Of a DNA stretch of 64,000 nt, positions 1-7,140 are shown piece after piece. The stretch covers positions 1 to 64,000 of the forward strand of contig CAKUKU010000009.1 of NCBI GenBank assembly GCA_934663775.1, given 5' to 3'. Positions within the stretch are counted from its first letter, which is position 1. Each line of letters starts with the position of its first letter. The notes under the pieces were generated by a model. It searched no databases. It saw nothing but the letters and a program-made list of their open reading frames with translations, and was not told the DNA's origin. The translations under genes and the position numbers were made by a program. This stretch comes from an uncultured Ellagibacter sp. (GTDB lineage: Bacteria > Actinomycetota > Coriobacteriia > Coriobacteriales > Eggerthellaceae).

Positions 1-622
1 GCGCCATCCGCTCCTTGAACTCCTCGACCTCGGCCCCGTAGTCGGCCCCGTTGCGCTCGCAGTAGGCGCGCATGGCGCCGGCGGCGCGCCTCTTCGCGGC
101 CGTGAGCGCGTCTACGGTCGCCGCGCGAGCCTCCTCCATGGCTGCGCTCGCCATGCCCTTCGGGTCGGAGAGCGGTTCGCGCCTCCTGCTTCTCGCAGGC
201 GACGCCTTGCGCCCTTGCTGGGCCTGCGCCTCGCCGTCGTCGTCCTCGTCGCCGCAGATGCCCCAGTCCACGCCGCACTGCTGCCGCTTCGCGTATGTGA
301 GGTTCTTCCCGTTCTCCTGGTCGTTCGCGCTCACCGTCAGCGGGTAGCGCGAGAGCTCGATCCGCTCGCCCTCGCCCATGACCTCGCTCACCAGGAAGAC
401 GCCCTCGGGCGCGACCTGCGTGCTCTGGCGGTACACGATGCCCAGGCCGCTGCACGCCTTGCGTATCGCATTCTGCATGGACAGCAGGCTCGCGTACCGG
501 TTTCCGAACCTTGGGTTCTTCTTGTCCAGCTCGGGCTGCCGTATCGCGTTCCAGGCCGCCATGTAGGCGGCGGCCGCGCTATGCGCCTCGCCCATTCCGC
601 TCGTCCCCCTTATCGACTCCAT
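1..622 (-). CDS. ERF-family single-strand annealing protein (3' end outside window)
   Basis: Phage-type recombinase that would anneal complementary single strands during phage replication or recombination. The reading frame opens at the ATG at 622, overlaps the upstream gene's stop by 13 bases, and stays open to the window edge, so about 207 N-terminal residues are visible and the C-terminus is missing. ERF hallmarks are present: NPRFGNRYASL near residue 31, then IRKACSGLGI, and the later block YAKRQQCGVDWGICGDEDDD, matching the family's TYxKRY...GIxxDEDDDG signature. A charged linker follows. It is the last visible gene of a tightly coupled minus-strand module with DUF1351 and RusA proteins, a usual phage recombination set. 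Family call is confident; function in this island is inferred. Confidence 0.85.
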   Translation of the reverse strand, partial: MESIRGTSGMGEAHSAAAAYMAAWNAIRQPELDKKNPRFGNRYASLLSMQNAIRKACSGLGIVYRQSTQVAPEGVFLVSEVMGEGERIELSRYPLTVSANDQENGKNLTYAKRQQCGVDWGICGDEDDDGEAQAQQGRKASPARSRRREPLSDPKGMASAAMEEARAATVDALTAAKRRAAGAMRAYCERNGADYGAEVEEFKERMA

Positions 623-1530
623 CGCTCCACCTCGCATTCGATTCCGAGCCCTTCCGCGTAGGCCACGACCGTCTCCATCTCATCGCCTGCGCAGCGCAGC
701 TTCAGCGTCCACTCGCGCACTTCGTCGGTGGCGAGATTCCATTGCGGCTCGATCATCCCGGGGTCGCCCGTGTCGTCGGGGCCGACGCCCTCGCCGCGCC
801 GCGCGGCCACGGAATCCTCCAGCTCACGCATCCGCTCGGCGTGCTCGCGCCTGGCGGCCTCGGCCTTCTCGATGCGCTCGCTCTCGCCGATGGCGCTCTT
901 TAGCGACAACGTCTCGCAGTACACCTTGTCGGCCTCCACCGCGTGCGGGAGGTTCAGGCCCTTGAGCGCATCCCTTTCCTCAATCGCGCGCGCCACCATG
1001 TCGCCCAGAAGGGCGCAGGCCTTGGCGTCGGTCGTGCTCTTCTGCACGAGGCGCCTCTCGGCGTCCGCGAATGCGCCAAGGTCGATGAGCGGAATGAGGT
1101 CGGGGGCGAGCCCCTCGTACTCCTCGGCCAGCAGGCCCCATCGTCGATGGAGCCAGATTCGGTCGGCCTCCTCGATCTGCGCCCCCGTCTTCGCGTACAC
1201 CGCCTTCAGGCGGTCGCGCAGGGCGTTGAGCGCGCCGTCGGCCCCCGCCATCGCGGCCTTCACGGCCCTGTCCATGTCCTTGCGCTTGCCGTCTATCGCG
1301 CTCGCCGCCTTGTTGACGTCCGCGCGCAGGCCCTTGAGGGCCTTCACCTGGTCTGCGTCCGTGGGGTCTATCTCGCAGCCGTCGAAGAACTCCTCGACCT
1401 GCGCCACGAACGACTCCACCGCCTCCATGTTGCCCACGGTCACCGTCGGCAGCGTGTAGCTGATGGCGGGCGCGGGTGCCTTCGCGAGGTTGGTGGTCTG
1501 CACCACCTCGGCTTCGATCGTTTCGCTCAC
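610..1530 (-). CDS. DUF1351 phage protein
   Basis: A 306-residue protein of the DUF1351 type, a family common in phage recombination/replication modules and without a proven biochemical role. The middle (roughly residues 60-240) is strongly helical and charged, with a conserved-looking KGLRADVNKAASAIDGKRK stretch, typical of these coiled-coil-like proteins. I place the start at the GTG at 1530, because it overlaps the upstream stop by four bases (GTGA), the same coupling seen at neighbouring junctions; an upstream ATG at 1554 lies inside the preceding gene. The downstream neighbour is the ERF annealing protein, which supports a recombination-accessory role. Confidence 0.8.
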   Translation of the reverse strand: MSETIEAEVVQTTNLAKAPAPAISYTLPTVTVGNMEAVESFVAQVEEFFDGCEIDPTDADQVKALKGLRADVNKAASAIDGKRKDMDRAVKAAMAGADGALNALRDRLKAVYAKTGAQIEEADRIWLHRRWGLLAEEYEGLAPDLIPLIDLGAFADAERRLVQKSTTDAKACALLGDMVARAIEERDALKGLNLPHAVEADKVYCETLSLKSAIGESERIEKAEAARREHAERMRELEDSVAARRGEGVGPDDTGDPGMIEPQWNLATDEVREWTLKLRCAGDEMETVVAYAEGLGIECEVERWSR

Positions 1531-1691
1531 AGCTCGTCCTCCTTGCTGTCCCATATGACGGACACGCTCATGCCGTGGTCCGTCGCGTAGGCGCTTACGA
1601 CCGCGCCCTCCTTGTCCGGGCTCACGATGTAGCCCAGCTTGTCCAGCAGGGCGCTCATCACCTCGACCGCCCTGTCCTTTCCCTTCTTCAC
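1527..1691 (-). CDS. small hypothetical phage protein (54 aa)
   Basis: A 54-residue protein beginning with GTG (VKKGKDRAVEVM) and ending KEDEL. Its start overlaps the RusA stop by four bases and its own stop overlaps the DUF1351 start by four bases, so it is locked in the same translationally coupled operon. It has no membrane segment and no motif I recognise; the mixed hydrophobic/charged pattern (SALLDKLGYIVSPDKEGAVV) looks like a small folded domain. Function unknown. Confidence 0.6.
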   Translation of the reverse strand: MKKGKDRAVEVMSALLDKLGYIVSPDKEGAVVSAYATDHGMSVSVIWDSKEDEL

Positions 1692-2065
1692 TCCTCGCCG
1701 ACCTCCTCCAGCTCGACTATCACCCGCGGGTTCGCCTTGTTCACCTTGTAGGTGTCGGGCAGGTTCCCCGCGACGCACTTCCAGTTGTCGTCGGGGATGA
1801 CCCCGCACTCAACCAGCGCGTCGAGCACGTACTTCTTCGCGCTGGATATGTTGTCCTTGTCCCGCCTCATGTCGGGCTCCACCCACGTGAAGCTCACCGT
1901 CACGGGCGGTCGCATGGGCTTGAGCCTCGCGGCCCTGATGGCCCATGCCACGGCCTCCTGGGCGTCCTTCTTCGCCTTCGCCCCCTTGTAGGGGTTGCAT
2001 CGGCAAGCGCTCACGTAGTCGTTGAGGCTGGGCAGCTTGCCCGCCACCTCGAACCTCTGCCTCAC
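1688..2065 (-). CDS. rusA: RusA-like Holliday junction resolvase
   Basis: A 125-residue endodeoxyribonuclease of the RusA family, which cleaves four-way junctions as a dimer. The family pattern is clear: N-terminal PSLNDY, a beta strand (VTVSFTW), and the acidic active-site stretch DKDNISSAKKYVLDALVECG followed by VIPDDNW. The Asp residues around DKDN and PDD correspond to the metal-binding carboxylates of RusA. The start is the GTG at 2065, overlapping the upstream stop by four bases; the much longer open frame upstream of it is not coding. Context with ERF and DUF1351 makes a phage recombination function very likely. Confidence 0.85.
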   Translation of the reverse strand: MRQRFEVAGKLPSLNDYVSACRCNPYKGAKAKKDAQEAVAWAIRAARLKPMRPPVTVSFTWVEPDMRRDKDNISSAKKYVLDALVECGVIPDDNWKCVAGNLPDTYKVNKANPRVIVELEEVGEE

Positions 2066-2292
2066 GCCGCCTCCCATCCCTCGCAGCCCATCTCTTGGGC
2101 CGTCGATCGCGGGTCGACCTCGTAGGGGTCGAGCGGGTCGGCCAGGCAGACGCAGCCGCCAGCCTCGCACGTGAAGGCGTGGGCGCACCCGCCGCACGTG
2201 CCGAGCCTCAGCTCGCGCTCGCGCTCCTCGGAGCGGTCGCGGTCGTAGGCGGCGTAGGCGTCCGCGCCGCCGTAGCGGTCCAGCGCGCTCAT
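2062..2292 (-). CDS. small Cys-rich hypothetical phage protein (76 aa)
   Basis: A 76-residue protein starting at an ATG at 2292 that overlaps the stop of the upstream small membrane protein by four bases (ATGA). The N-terminal half is highly charged (RDRSEERERELR). The second half has a cysteine cluster, CGGCAHAFTCEAGGCVC, followed by a lone late Cys, which looks like a small zinc-binding knuckle. No named family is recognised. Its stop overlaps the start of the RusA-like gene, so it belongs to the same operon. Confidence 0.6.
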   Translation of the reverse strand: MSALDRYGGADAYAAYDRDRSEERERELRLGTCGGCAHAFTCEAGGCVCLADPLDPYEVDPRSTAQEMGCEGWEAA

Positions 2293-2441
2293 AGCGCCGC
2301 CGCCATATCCAGCAGAATCCACGCGAAGAAGGCGGCGAACATGAGCGCCAGACCGCTGCCGAATGTGTTAAGCTCTTCGGTGCTTCTTGCGAACGCGCGC
2401 CCTTGGTTGCAGCCTCGGCGCGCTTTCTTTTTACTCTCCAT
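2289..2441 (-). CDS. small single-span membrane protein (50 aa)
   Basis: A 50-residue protein with a basic N-terminus (MESKKKARRG) and one hydrophobic span near residues 31-50 (LALMFAAFFAWILLDMAAAL). A strong Shine-Dalgarno (AAAGGAGAAGG) sits just before the ATG at 2441. Its start lies inside the end of the excisionase-like gene (11-base overlap) and its stop overlaps the next start (ATGA). The spacing and ribosome site make it a real gene despite its size. Role unknown; small membrane proteins in this position of phage modules are common but uncharacterised. Confidence 0.6.
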   Translation of the reverse strand: MESKKKARRGCNQGRAFARSTEELNTFGSGLALMFAAFFAWILLDMAAAL

Positions 2442-2649
2442 TTCCTTCTCCTTTCAGCCATTCGTCCACGTCTTCTCCCATGACGTAGACGCAGTAACCT
2501 GATTTAGTCGGGCGCTTCGCCTGCAGCCTCCCGCTTGCAATCTCCGCGTAGATGGTCGAGCGCGAGATTCCCAGCACCCTTGCCACCTCCGCCGCGCGGT
2601 AGAGCGGCTTGGGCGGGATTCCAGCCGCGACGGCCCATTCTTGGAACAC
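2431..2649 (-). CDS. excisionase-family helix-turn-helix protein
   Basis: A 72-residue DNA-binding protein of the excisionase/MerR-like HTH_17 type. The diagnostic stretch is LYRAAEVARVLGISRSTIYA followed by EIASGRLQAKRPTKSGYCVY and a wing ending VDEWLKG. Such proteins act as recombination directionality factors or as small transcription factors. The start is the GTG at 2649, preceded by a near-perfect Shine-Dalgarno (AAAAGGAGGTGA, about 7 bases upstream). It is the first gene of the overlapping recombination operon on the minus strand, and its island also carries a tyrosine integrase, which fits an Xis role without proving it. Confidence 0.75.
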   Translation of the reverse strand: MFQEWAVAAGIPPKPLYRAAEVARVLGISRSTIYAEIASGRLQAKRPTKSGYCVYVMGEDVDEWLKGEGNGE

Positions 2650-2861
2650 TTCAAATCACCTCCTTTTCTTCTTTCTCGTCTGCGTTATTCGGTTCTCAAG
2701 GTGCTTGCCCGGAAGCGGGGTCGCAGGGCGCACGGGAGGGTGGCGGCAAAAGTGAACGAAAACCCGCCTTCCCTTGTTCCGGCGCTTTCGCGCGGGTTGC
2801 GGCGGAAAGGAACGCCGCGCCCATGCGCCCTGCGTCCCTGCTTCCGAGCGGCGTGCGGCGG
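2650..2861 (-). other. 212-bp gap upstream of the excisionase operon
   Basis: No convincing gene is visible; a 42-codon frame on the minus strand has no ribosome site and poor composition. The gap probably carries the leader and promoter of the excisionase/recombination operon. The Shine-Dalgarno of the excisionase gene lies at its left end. Confidence 0.4.
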
Positions 2862-3080
2862 TTAGGCCGCGCTCTTGGGAATGACGAAATCGCCGATCGG
2901 ACAACCGAATGCATCCGCCAACGCGCAAACGCTCGTGAACATCGGTTCATTCAGCCCAGATTCATAACGGACAATTGCGTTTCTGCTAACACCAGACTCT
3001 TTCGCTAAATCGTCTTGAGACCATCCGCGCTCAGCTCGCTTTACTCGGAGCTGCTTGGAGAAATACTCCATGTCAAACAT
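2862..3080 (-). CDS. Cro/CI-type HTH regulator (72 aa)
   Basis: A compact XRE-family repressor consisting of little more than one HTH_3 domain: LRVKRAERGWSQDDLAKESG then VSRNAIVRYESGLNEPMFTS and the helix ALADAFGCPIGDFV. The ATG at 3080 directly follows the stop of the upstream membrane protein (TAGATG), so the pair is translationally coupled; the Shine-Dalgarno (GGGGGTGA) is inside that gene. It is transcribed away from the plus-strand HTH gene at 3386, giving the back-to-back arrangement of a lysogeny switch. Which of the two is the CI-like and which the Cro-like partner cannot be read from sequence. Confidence 0.8.
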   Translation of the reverse strand: MFDMEYFSKQLRVKRAERGWSQDDLAKESGVSRNAIVRYESGLNEPMFTSVCALADAFGCPIGDFVIPKSAA

Positions 3081-3239
3081 CTACTCACCCCCGCTCCCGA
3101 AACCGAACGCGAAACCGAGGGCGAAGAGCGACGCCAGGAGCATCGCGCACCCCTCGGCAACCGCGCCGAAGAGATAGATGGCGACGAGTCCAGCCGCGAG
3201 AAGAATCATCTGCGTCGCCACCGCGATCGTCTTCACCAT
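3081..3239 (-). CDS. small two-span membrane protein (52 aa)
   Basis: A 52-residue very hydrophobic protein: MVKTIAVATQMILLAAGLVA starts a first span, and CAMLLASLFALGFAFGFG forms a second. The ATG at 3239 follows a good Shine-Dalgarno (GAAAGGAGAAAACC). Its stop abuts the start of the HTH regulator, and its upstream side is the divergent control region. I recognise no family. The position suggests a gene expressed with the early/lysogeny regulator, for example an immunity or signalling peptide, but that is inference. Confidence 0.6.
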   Translation of the reverse strand: MVKTIAVATQMILLAAGLVAIYLFGAVAEGCAMLLASLFALGFAFGFGSGGE

Positions 3240-3255
3240 GGTTTTCTCCTTTCAA

Positions 3256-3278
3256 AATCAACGCGATTCATGTTGATT
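3256..3278. promoter_or_regulatory. inverted repeat in the divergent control region
   Basis: Perfect 7-bp arms AATCAAC and GTTGATT separated by 9 bases, located just upstream of the minus-strand small membrane protein/HTH pair. Probably a repressor operator for that transcript. Confidence 0.5.
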
Positions 3279-3340
3279 GTCTTGCATCATAGACGTGTAT
3301 CGCGTTTGTTGCAACCGTCTTTTATGTAATTTGTTGAATT

Positions 3341-3361
3341 TTCTACGTGAAACACGTAGAA
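3341..3361. promoter_or_regulatory. perfect palindromic operator upstream of the plus-strand HTH gene
   Basis: Nine-base arms TTCTACGTG and CACGTAGAA around an AAA spacer, ending 24 bases before the chosen start of the HTH gene at 3386. A palindrome of this length between two divergent HTH genes is the expected form of a phage repressor operator. It also argues against the upstream GTG at 3347 as a start, since that would lie inside the operator. Confidence 0.65.
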
Positions 3362-3385
3362 TTTGCGGTGACGAAAGGACATGCC

Positions 3386-3763
3386 ATGTTTACGTTGCAG
3401 CTGAAAGAAATGCGGAAGCGCGCAGGGTATAAAACGCAGAAAGCGGCAGCTGATGCTTTGGGAATCAAAGAGCGTAAATATGCGTCATGGGAGCGCGGTG
3501 AAGTTCAGCTGACGCTTGAAGATGCTTTTAATATTGGTCTTGTTTTCGGATGCACCCCGAACGACCTCTGCGGATGGAGCGGCGGGAACGGCGACGCATC
3601 CTTCTCCGACGGCGGCCAAGCCTCCCTCAACGCCTATTACGAGTCCATGAACGACCAGGGGCGGGAAACCCTCGTCCAGACGGCTAGGCTCATGAGCGGG
3701 TCGCCCGACACGCGAGTGCAAAAAGATAGCCCCGAAGCTGTACGAGTTCAGGAGGCGGTGTAG
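3386..3763 (+). CDS. XRE-family HTH regulator (125 aa), likely phage repressor
   Basis: The N-terminal 65 residues form an XRE helix-turn-helix: LQLKEMRKRAGYKTQKAAAD, ALGIKERKYASWERGEVQLT, then a helix ending in GCTPNDLCGW. A short polar C-terminal tail (about 55 residues) follows and has no peptidase-type LexA fold. The ATG at 3386 has a Shine-Dalgarno (GAAAGGA) at good distance. The next gene starts at the base after the stop codon, so the two are co-translated. Divergent orientation to the minus-strand HTH gene and the palindrome at 3341-3361 suggest control of lysogeny. Confidence 0.75.
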   Translation: MFTLQLKEMRKRAGYKTQKAAADALGIKERKYASWERGEVQLTLEDAFNIGLVFGCTPNDLCGWSGGNGDASFSDGGQASLNAYYESMNDQGRETLVQTARLMSGSPDTRVQKDSPEAVRVQEAV

Positions 3764-4573
3764 GTGAGCGCGCTCGGAAAAGCGAGATCGCCCGGCGAGG
3801 CCGTCGCGAGCATCGTCGGAACGCTGGGCGGCATCGCCACGATCGCGACGTGGCTCAACGTCACGCCCGAAATGGTCGGCGGGTGCGCTTACGCCGCCCT
3901 GAACAACGCGCTTCCGATCGCGTCTTTCGCCTTCGGCATCGTTGCCGGATGGGGCCTGAGGGGTCTCGCAAAACCATCGGCGAGGCGAGAGCGCGCCGAT
4001 GCGACGGAAGAAGGCGCATGCGGCGAGTTCGCGAAAGTCGGCTCGCCTCCTCGCACCCTCCCGCCATCCGCCATGCGCGCACTGTCCGAGCTCGACGAGG
4101 CGGAATCGGCCTGCATGGTCGCCCTCGCCAACTTGTCGGCCGTCGACGAGTCGGGAGACCCCGAGAAACCGCTCTTCGTCATCCCGGTCAGCGAGAGATG
4201 CGCAAGCCTCGGCGTCGACGCCGAGGCGGTTTCGCGGCTCGTGGAGCGCGGGCTGTTGACGCGAAGCGCGGCGAGGAGGGTCGTCACCGTCGGAACGAGA
4301 AAAATCGGCGAACGATGGGTTGATGCGGTGTCCCCTTGCGAAGATGCGCCGTCGATTCGGACGATGACCTGGTCGTCGTCCGGTGATTTGACGCCAATGT
4401 TTCTCGCGGGATCCCCTTCGAGACTCGTGTACCCGGAATCGCCCGTCAAGTTCACGTCGACCGGAAAAGAGGTTGCGCGCATCTGCGCAAGGAAGAGCAT
4501 CACCGATGCGGTCGAGAGGTTCAACGAGGAATGGCATGCGCGAGCCGCCGAGATTGGGCCTATGCGCATGTAG
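3764..4573 (+). CDS. hypothetical membrane-anchored island protein (269 aa)
   Basis: GTG start directly after the repressor stop. Residues 12-68 are hydrophobic and could hold two spans (VGTLGGIATIATWL and ALPIASFAFGIVAGWGLRGL). The rest is a soluble domain rich in Ala, Glu and Arg, with a segment (VSRLVERGLLTRSAARRVVTVGTRKIGE) that could be a winged helix. I recognise no family. Sitting between the repressor and the integrase, it could be a superinfection-exclusion or lysogenic-conversion protein, but nothing in the sequence proves this. Confidence 0.6.
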   Translation: MSALGKARSPGEAVASIVGTLGGIATIATWLNVTPEMVGGCAYAALNNALPIASFAFGIVAGWGLRGLAKPSARRERADATEEGACGEFAKVGSPPRTLPPSAMRALSELDEAESACMVALANLSAVDESGDPEKPLFVIPVSERCASLGVDAEAVSRLVERGLLTRSAARRVVTVGTRKIGERWVDAVSPCEDAPSIRTMTWSSSGDLTPMFLAGSPSRLVYPESPVKFTSTGKEVARICARKSITDAVERFNEEWHARAAEIGPMRM

Positions 4574-4704
4574 CGGCGTTCCGCCCGAAGGCGTACGACT
4601 ACGGCGAGCCGGGCACCGACCGCCTGGCCGAGCAGGCCGAGATGATGGCAAGCTCCGAGCTGTTCGAGAAAAGCGAGGATAATCAGGTTCGCGAAACTGC
4701 GTAA
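4531..4704 (+). CDS. small overlapping ORF (57 aa)
   Basis: An ATG immediately preceded by GAGGA at 4526-4530 opens a 57-codon frame overlapping the previous gene by 43 bases and ending TAA at 4704. The peptide (RPKAYDYGEPGTDRLAEQAE ... SELFEKSEDNQVRETA) has the balanced, acidic composition of a real protein rather than a high-G+C shadow. It could be a separate small gene or a -1 frameshift extension of the preceding protein. No family recognised. Confidence 0.4.
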   Translation: MACASRRDWAYAHVAAFRPKAYDYGEPGTDRLAEQAEMMASSELFEKSEDNQVRETA

Positions 4705-4714
4705 ATAAATAGTC

Positions 4715-4749
4715 GGGGCGGCTCCAACCGACCAAAGTTTAGCCGCCCC
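4715..4749. terminator. stem-loop before the integrase gene
   Basis: Nine-base perfect arms GGGGCGGCT (4715-4723) and AGCCGCCCC (4741-4749) with a 17-base loop. The T tract on the plus strand is poor (TTGTG); on the minus strand it is followed by ATTTATTT. It may separate the repressor operon from the integrase, or act in the integrase leader. Confidence 0.45.
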
Positions 4750-4789
4750 TTGTGTCCACCCCAATAAAGAAGGACAGGTGAATTGTACC

Positions 4790-5923
4790 ATGGCGCGCAA
4801 GACGAGACGCCGCGCGTGGGGCTCCATCGACCCCGTGAAGCCGAACTGCAAGTATATACTCCGATGGTACGAGAACACTCCCCAGGGCCGCGTGCGCCGC
4901 TGCGAGACGTTCTACGGGACGTACAAGGAAGCCGACTTTCGGATGTCCCAAATCCGCCTAGAGCACGCCGAGGACGCCCCGTGCGCCACGGTGGGGCAAG
5001 CCTACTCTTCGTGGTATCTCCCATCCATCACACGCCGAATGGAATCGGGCGACCTGTCAGAGGGCAGCTTCAGGCAGTACACGCGCATCTGGGATTCCGT
5101 CATCGCCCCGCGCTGGGGCGGCGTCCCCCTCGACTCCGTGCGCCCCTTGGACGTCCAGGAATGGCTGAGCGCCCAGAAGCGGGGGAACGCCCAGGCGGCG
5201 CTCTCCGTGCTCCGCTCCGTGGGCGCCTTCGCCGAGCGCTACGAGGTCGCCCCCAACCGCTTCGCAATCAAGTACGAGCTTCCGCCTAGCGAGAACGCGC
5301 GCCGCAAGGGCGTGCTCACCCTCGACCAGGCGGACGCGATGTTCCGCAAGCTGCACGGCGCGCGCTGCGAGCCCGCCTTCATCCTCGCATGCTTCGGGTC
5401 GTGCCGCAGCGGCGAATCGCTGGGCGCGCGGGTGGACGAGGTTTCGAGCTTCGAGGTGCGCGGCATGGTGTTCGCGACCGTCCCCATCACACGCCGCATG
5501 GAGCACAGCGGGTGCCTTCCCATCGAGTCGCTCAAGACGCCCGAGAGCCGCCGCACGGTGTGCGTGCCGCCCCCGTACTCCGAGAGGTTGCTGGGCATCG
5601 CCGACGGGCTCGCGCGCGATCGCATCGAGTGGCTCGCGCACCGAGGGGACGGACTCCCCATGAACCGCGGGCAGCTCGCGCACGCATGGGCGGCGGAGTC
5701 GGGGAATCCCATACCCTTCCAGAACCTGCGCAATTCATGGCGCACGCTCGCACAGCTCGAATGGGGCATCGGGTCTGACACGCTCGAATTGCTCATGGGA
5801 CACAAGCTCCCAGGCACCACGGGCGCGCACTATATGAGACCAAAAGGGGACACCCTGGCGCACCGATTTGCAGAGGAATTCGCTGCCCGCTTTTCAGAGT
5901 TAGGCAAAGTTAGGCAAAACTGA
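4790..5923 (+). CDS. int: tyrosine recombinase / phage integrase
   Basis: Site-specific recombinase of 377 residues that would integrate and excise the island. An N-terminal arm-binding region, a SAM-like core-binding domain (about residues 66-160) and a C-terminal catalytic domain are discernible. Catalytic residues visible: Arg I in CRSGESLGARVDEV, Lys in LKTPESRRTV, Arg II in NLRNSW, and the GHKLPGTTGAHYMR block with His and nucleophilic Tyr. The usual His three residues before Arg II is Gln here (FQNLR). I chose the ATG at 4790 since AGGTGA lies 8 bases before it; a GTG at 4778 overlaps that site. It is the last gene of the island and the attachment site should lie near its end. Confidence 0.9.
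   Translation: MARKTRRRAWGSIDPVKPNCKYILRWYENTPQGRVRRCETFYGTYKEADFRMSQIRLEHAEDAPCATVGQAYSSWYLPSITRRMESGDLSEGSFRQYTRIWDSVIAPRWGGVPLDSVRPLDVQEWLSAQKRGNAQAALSVLRSVGAFAERYEVAPNRFAIKYELPPSENARRKGVLTLDQADAMFRKLHGARCEPAFILACFGSCRSGESLGARVDEVSSFEVRGMVFATVPITRRMEHSGCLPIESLKTPESRRTVCVPPPYSERLLGIADGLARDRIEWLAHRGDGLPMNRGQLAHAWAAESGNPIPFQNLRNSWRTLAQLEWGIGSDTLELLMGHKLPGTTGAHYMRPKGDTLAHRFAEEFAARFSELGKVRQN
5899..5918 (+). repeat. tandem 10-bp repeat at integrase 3' end
   Basis: Two perfect head-to-tail copies of GTTAGGCAAA inside the last codons of the integrase gene, right at the island boundary. Could be part of the attachment site or an accessory recombinase/Xis site; the other att copy would be outside this window. 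Confidence 0.5.
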
Positions 5924-5925
5924 GA

Positions 5926-5971
5926 TATAATGCCTGGTCAGAGCGATATTGACAAATCGCCGTTATTTGTC
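5926..5971 (+). promoter_or_regulatory. candidate promoter and operator for bile salt hydrolase
   Basis: A consensus -10 hexamer TATAAT lies at 5926-5931, three bases after the integrase stop, so its -35 region falls within the integrase gene; no good -35 is visible. About 20 bases downstream is an inverted repeat GACAAAT (5951-5957) / ATTTGTC (5965-5971) with a 7-base spacer, placed like a repressor site. The leader to the gene at 6152 is about 215 bases. Confidence 0.45.
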
Positions 5972-6151
5972 CACGGCGGAGGGATTTTCTGTAAGTTCAA
6001 TCTGTTTGCGGCGCGGCGTTTTGGTGACCAAATGGCAACGATGGGAAGCTTCCGGTTGTCCTTGAAACGACCCAGGCGCACGATGGCATGGAAGAAAGGC
6101 CCACCCGATGCGGGCGGGCGCGGACGGATAAGCTTCACGGAAGGATGCGAT

Positions 6152-7102
6152 ATGTGCACGGGAATCAGGTTTAGCGACGGTGACGGCAACATGTATCTGG
6201 CACGCAATCTCGATTGGAGCACGCGCTACGGCGAGCGCGTGGTGGTGACGCCCGCGGGCTTTCAGCTCCCCTACTCCTTCCTCGATGACGCGCCAGCGGC
6301 GCACGCCGTGATCGGTATGGCGGTGGTGCTCGACAACTATCCCCTCTATTTCGACTGCGGAAACGATGCGGGTTTGGGCGTTGCCGGCTTGAACTTCCCC
6401 GGGTTCGCCGAATATTCCAAGGGGCCTATCGATGGGAAGACGAACATCGCGGCCTTCGAGTTCCCCGTTTGGGTGGCCGCGAACTTCGCGTCGGTCGATG
6501 AAGTGGAGGCGGCCCTCGCGAACGCGAACATTGTTGCGAAGCCGGTGAGCGACCAGCTCGGCGTGTCGATGTTGCACTGGATTGTGGGTGACGGCACGCG
6601 CTCGATCGTGATCGAGCAGATGGCCGACGGCCTGCATGTGATGGACAACCCGGTCGACACGCTTGCGAACCAGCCCGAGTTCACCTGGCATATGACGAAC
6701 TTGCGCACCTATATCACCGCGACGGGCGATTTCCCCGCCGCTGCGACCTGGGGTCGCGCTGAGCTTACCCCCTTCGGCGCAGGCGCCGGTGCGCGCGGCA
6801 TCCCGGGCGATTCCTACTCCCCTTCGCGCTTCGTGAAGGCGGCGTTCCTGAATGCGAACTACCCGCAGAAGGCCAGCGAATGGGAAAACGTGCTGCGCGC
6901 GTTCCACACGCTTGGGAATGTGGCGATGGTGGAAGGCTCGGCGGCGATGGCCGACGGCGCCTTCGAGCGCACGCTCTACACGGGGTGCTACTCGACACGC
7001 ACGAAGACGTACTACTACTCGACCGACGACGACCCGTCGATCAAAAGCGTCGCGCTTGCCGATTGCAATGCGGGCGACGAGAGTAAACTCTTCGTTGCCT
7101 AA
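6152..7102 (+). CDS. bsh: choloylglycine hydrolase (bile salt hydrolase)
   Basis: A 316-residue Ntn-hydrolase that cleaves the amide bond of glycine- or taurine-conjugated bile acids (penicillin V acylase relatives share the fold). Met1 is followed by Cys2, the nucleophile exposed after Met removal (MCTGIRF). Arg18 and Asp21 lie in ARNLDW, an Asn in GVAGLNFPG, another in NQPEFTWHMTNLRTY, and the late Arg in GDSYSPSRFVKAAF: the complete catalytic set. Length equals the family norm. No signal peptide, so intracellular. The ATG at 6152 has GGAAGGA upstream; longer frames would place Cys internally and are wrong. It is the first chromosomal gene after the phage integrase. Bile acid deconjugation is a typical trait of gut Eggerthellaceae and fits the inferred habitat. 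Confidence 0.9.
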   Translation: MCTGIRFSDGDGNMYLARNLDWSTRYGERVVVTPAGFQLPYSFLDDAPAAHAVIGMAVVLDNYPLYFDCGNDAGLGVAGLNFPGFAEYSKGPIDGKTNIAAFEFPVWVAANFASVDEVEAALANANIVAKPVSDQLGVSMLHWIVGDGTRSIVIEQMADGLHVMDNPVDTLANQPEFTWHMTNLRTYITATGDFPAAATWGRAELTPFGAGAGARGIPGDSYSPSRFVKAAFLNANYPQKASEWENVLRAFHTLGNVAMVEGSAAMADGAFERTLYTGCYSTRTKTYYYSTDDDPSIKSVALADCNAGDESKLFVA

Positions 7103-7107
7103 GTAGT

Positions 7108-7138
7108 GCACGAGGCAGTGCGCTGCTTCGTGCTTTCT
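7108..7138. terminator. bidirectional terminator between bsh and ansA
   Basis: Stem GCACGAGGCAG (7108-7118) / CTGCTTCGTGC (7123-7133) with a TGCG loop and TTTCT after it, placed between convergent gene ends. Confidence 0.7.
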
Positions 7139-7140
7139 GC

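Noticed and set aside
3485-4735. 416-codon minus-strand open frame opposite the repressor and membrane protein
   Set aside because: Arg-rich, low-complexity shadow with no start signal; the plus-strand genes have ribosome sites and an HTH domain.
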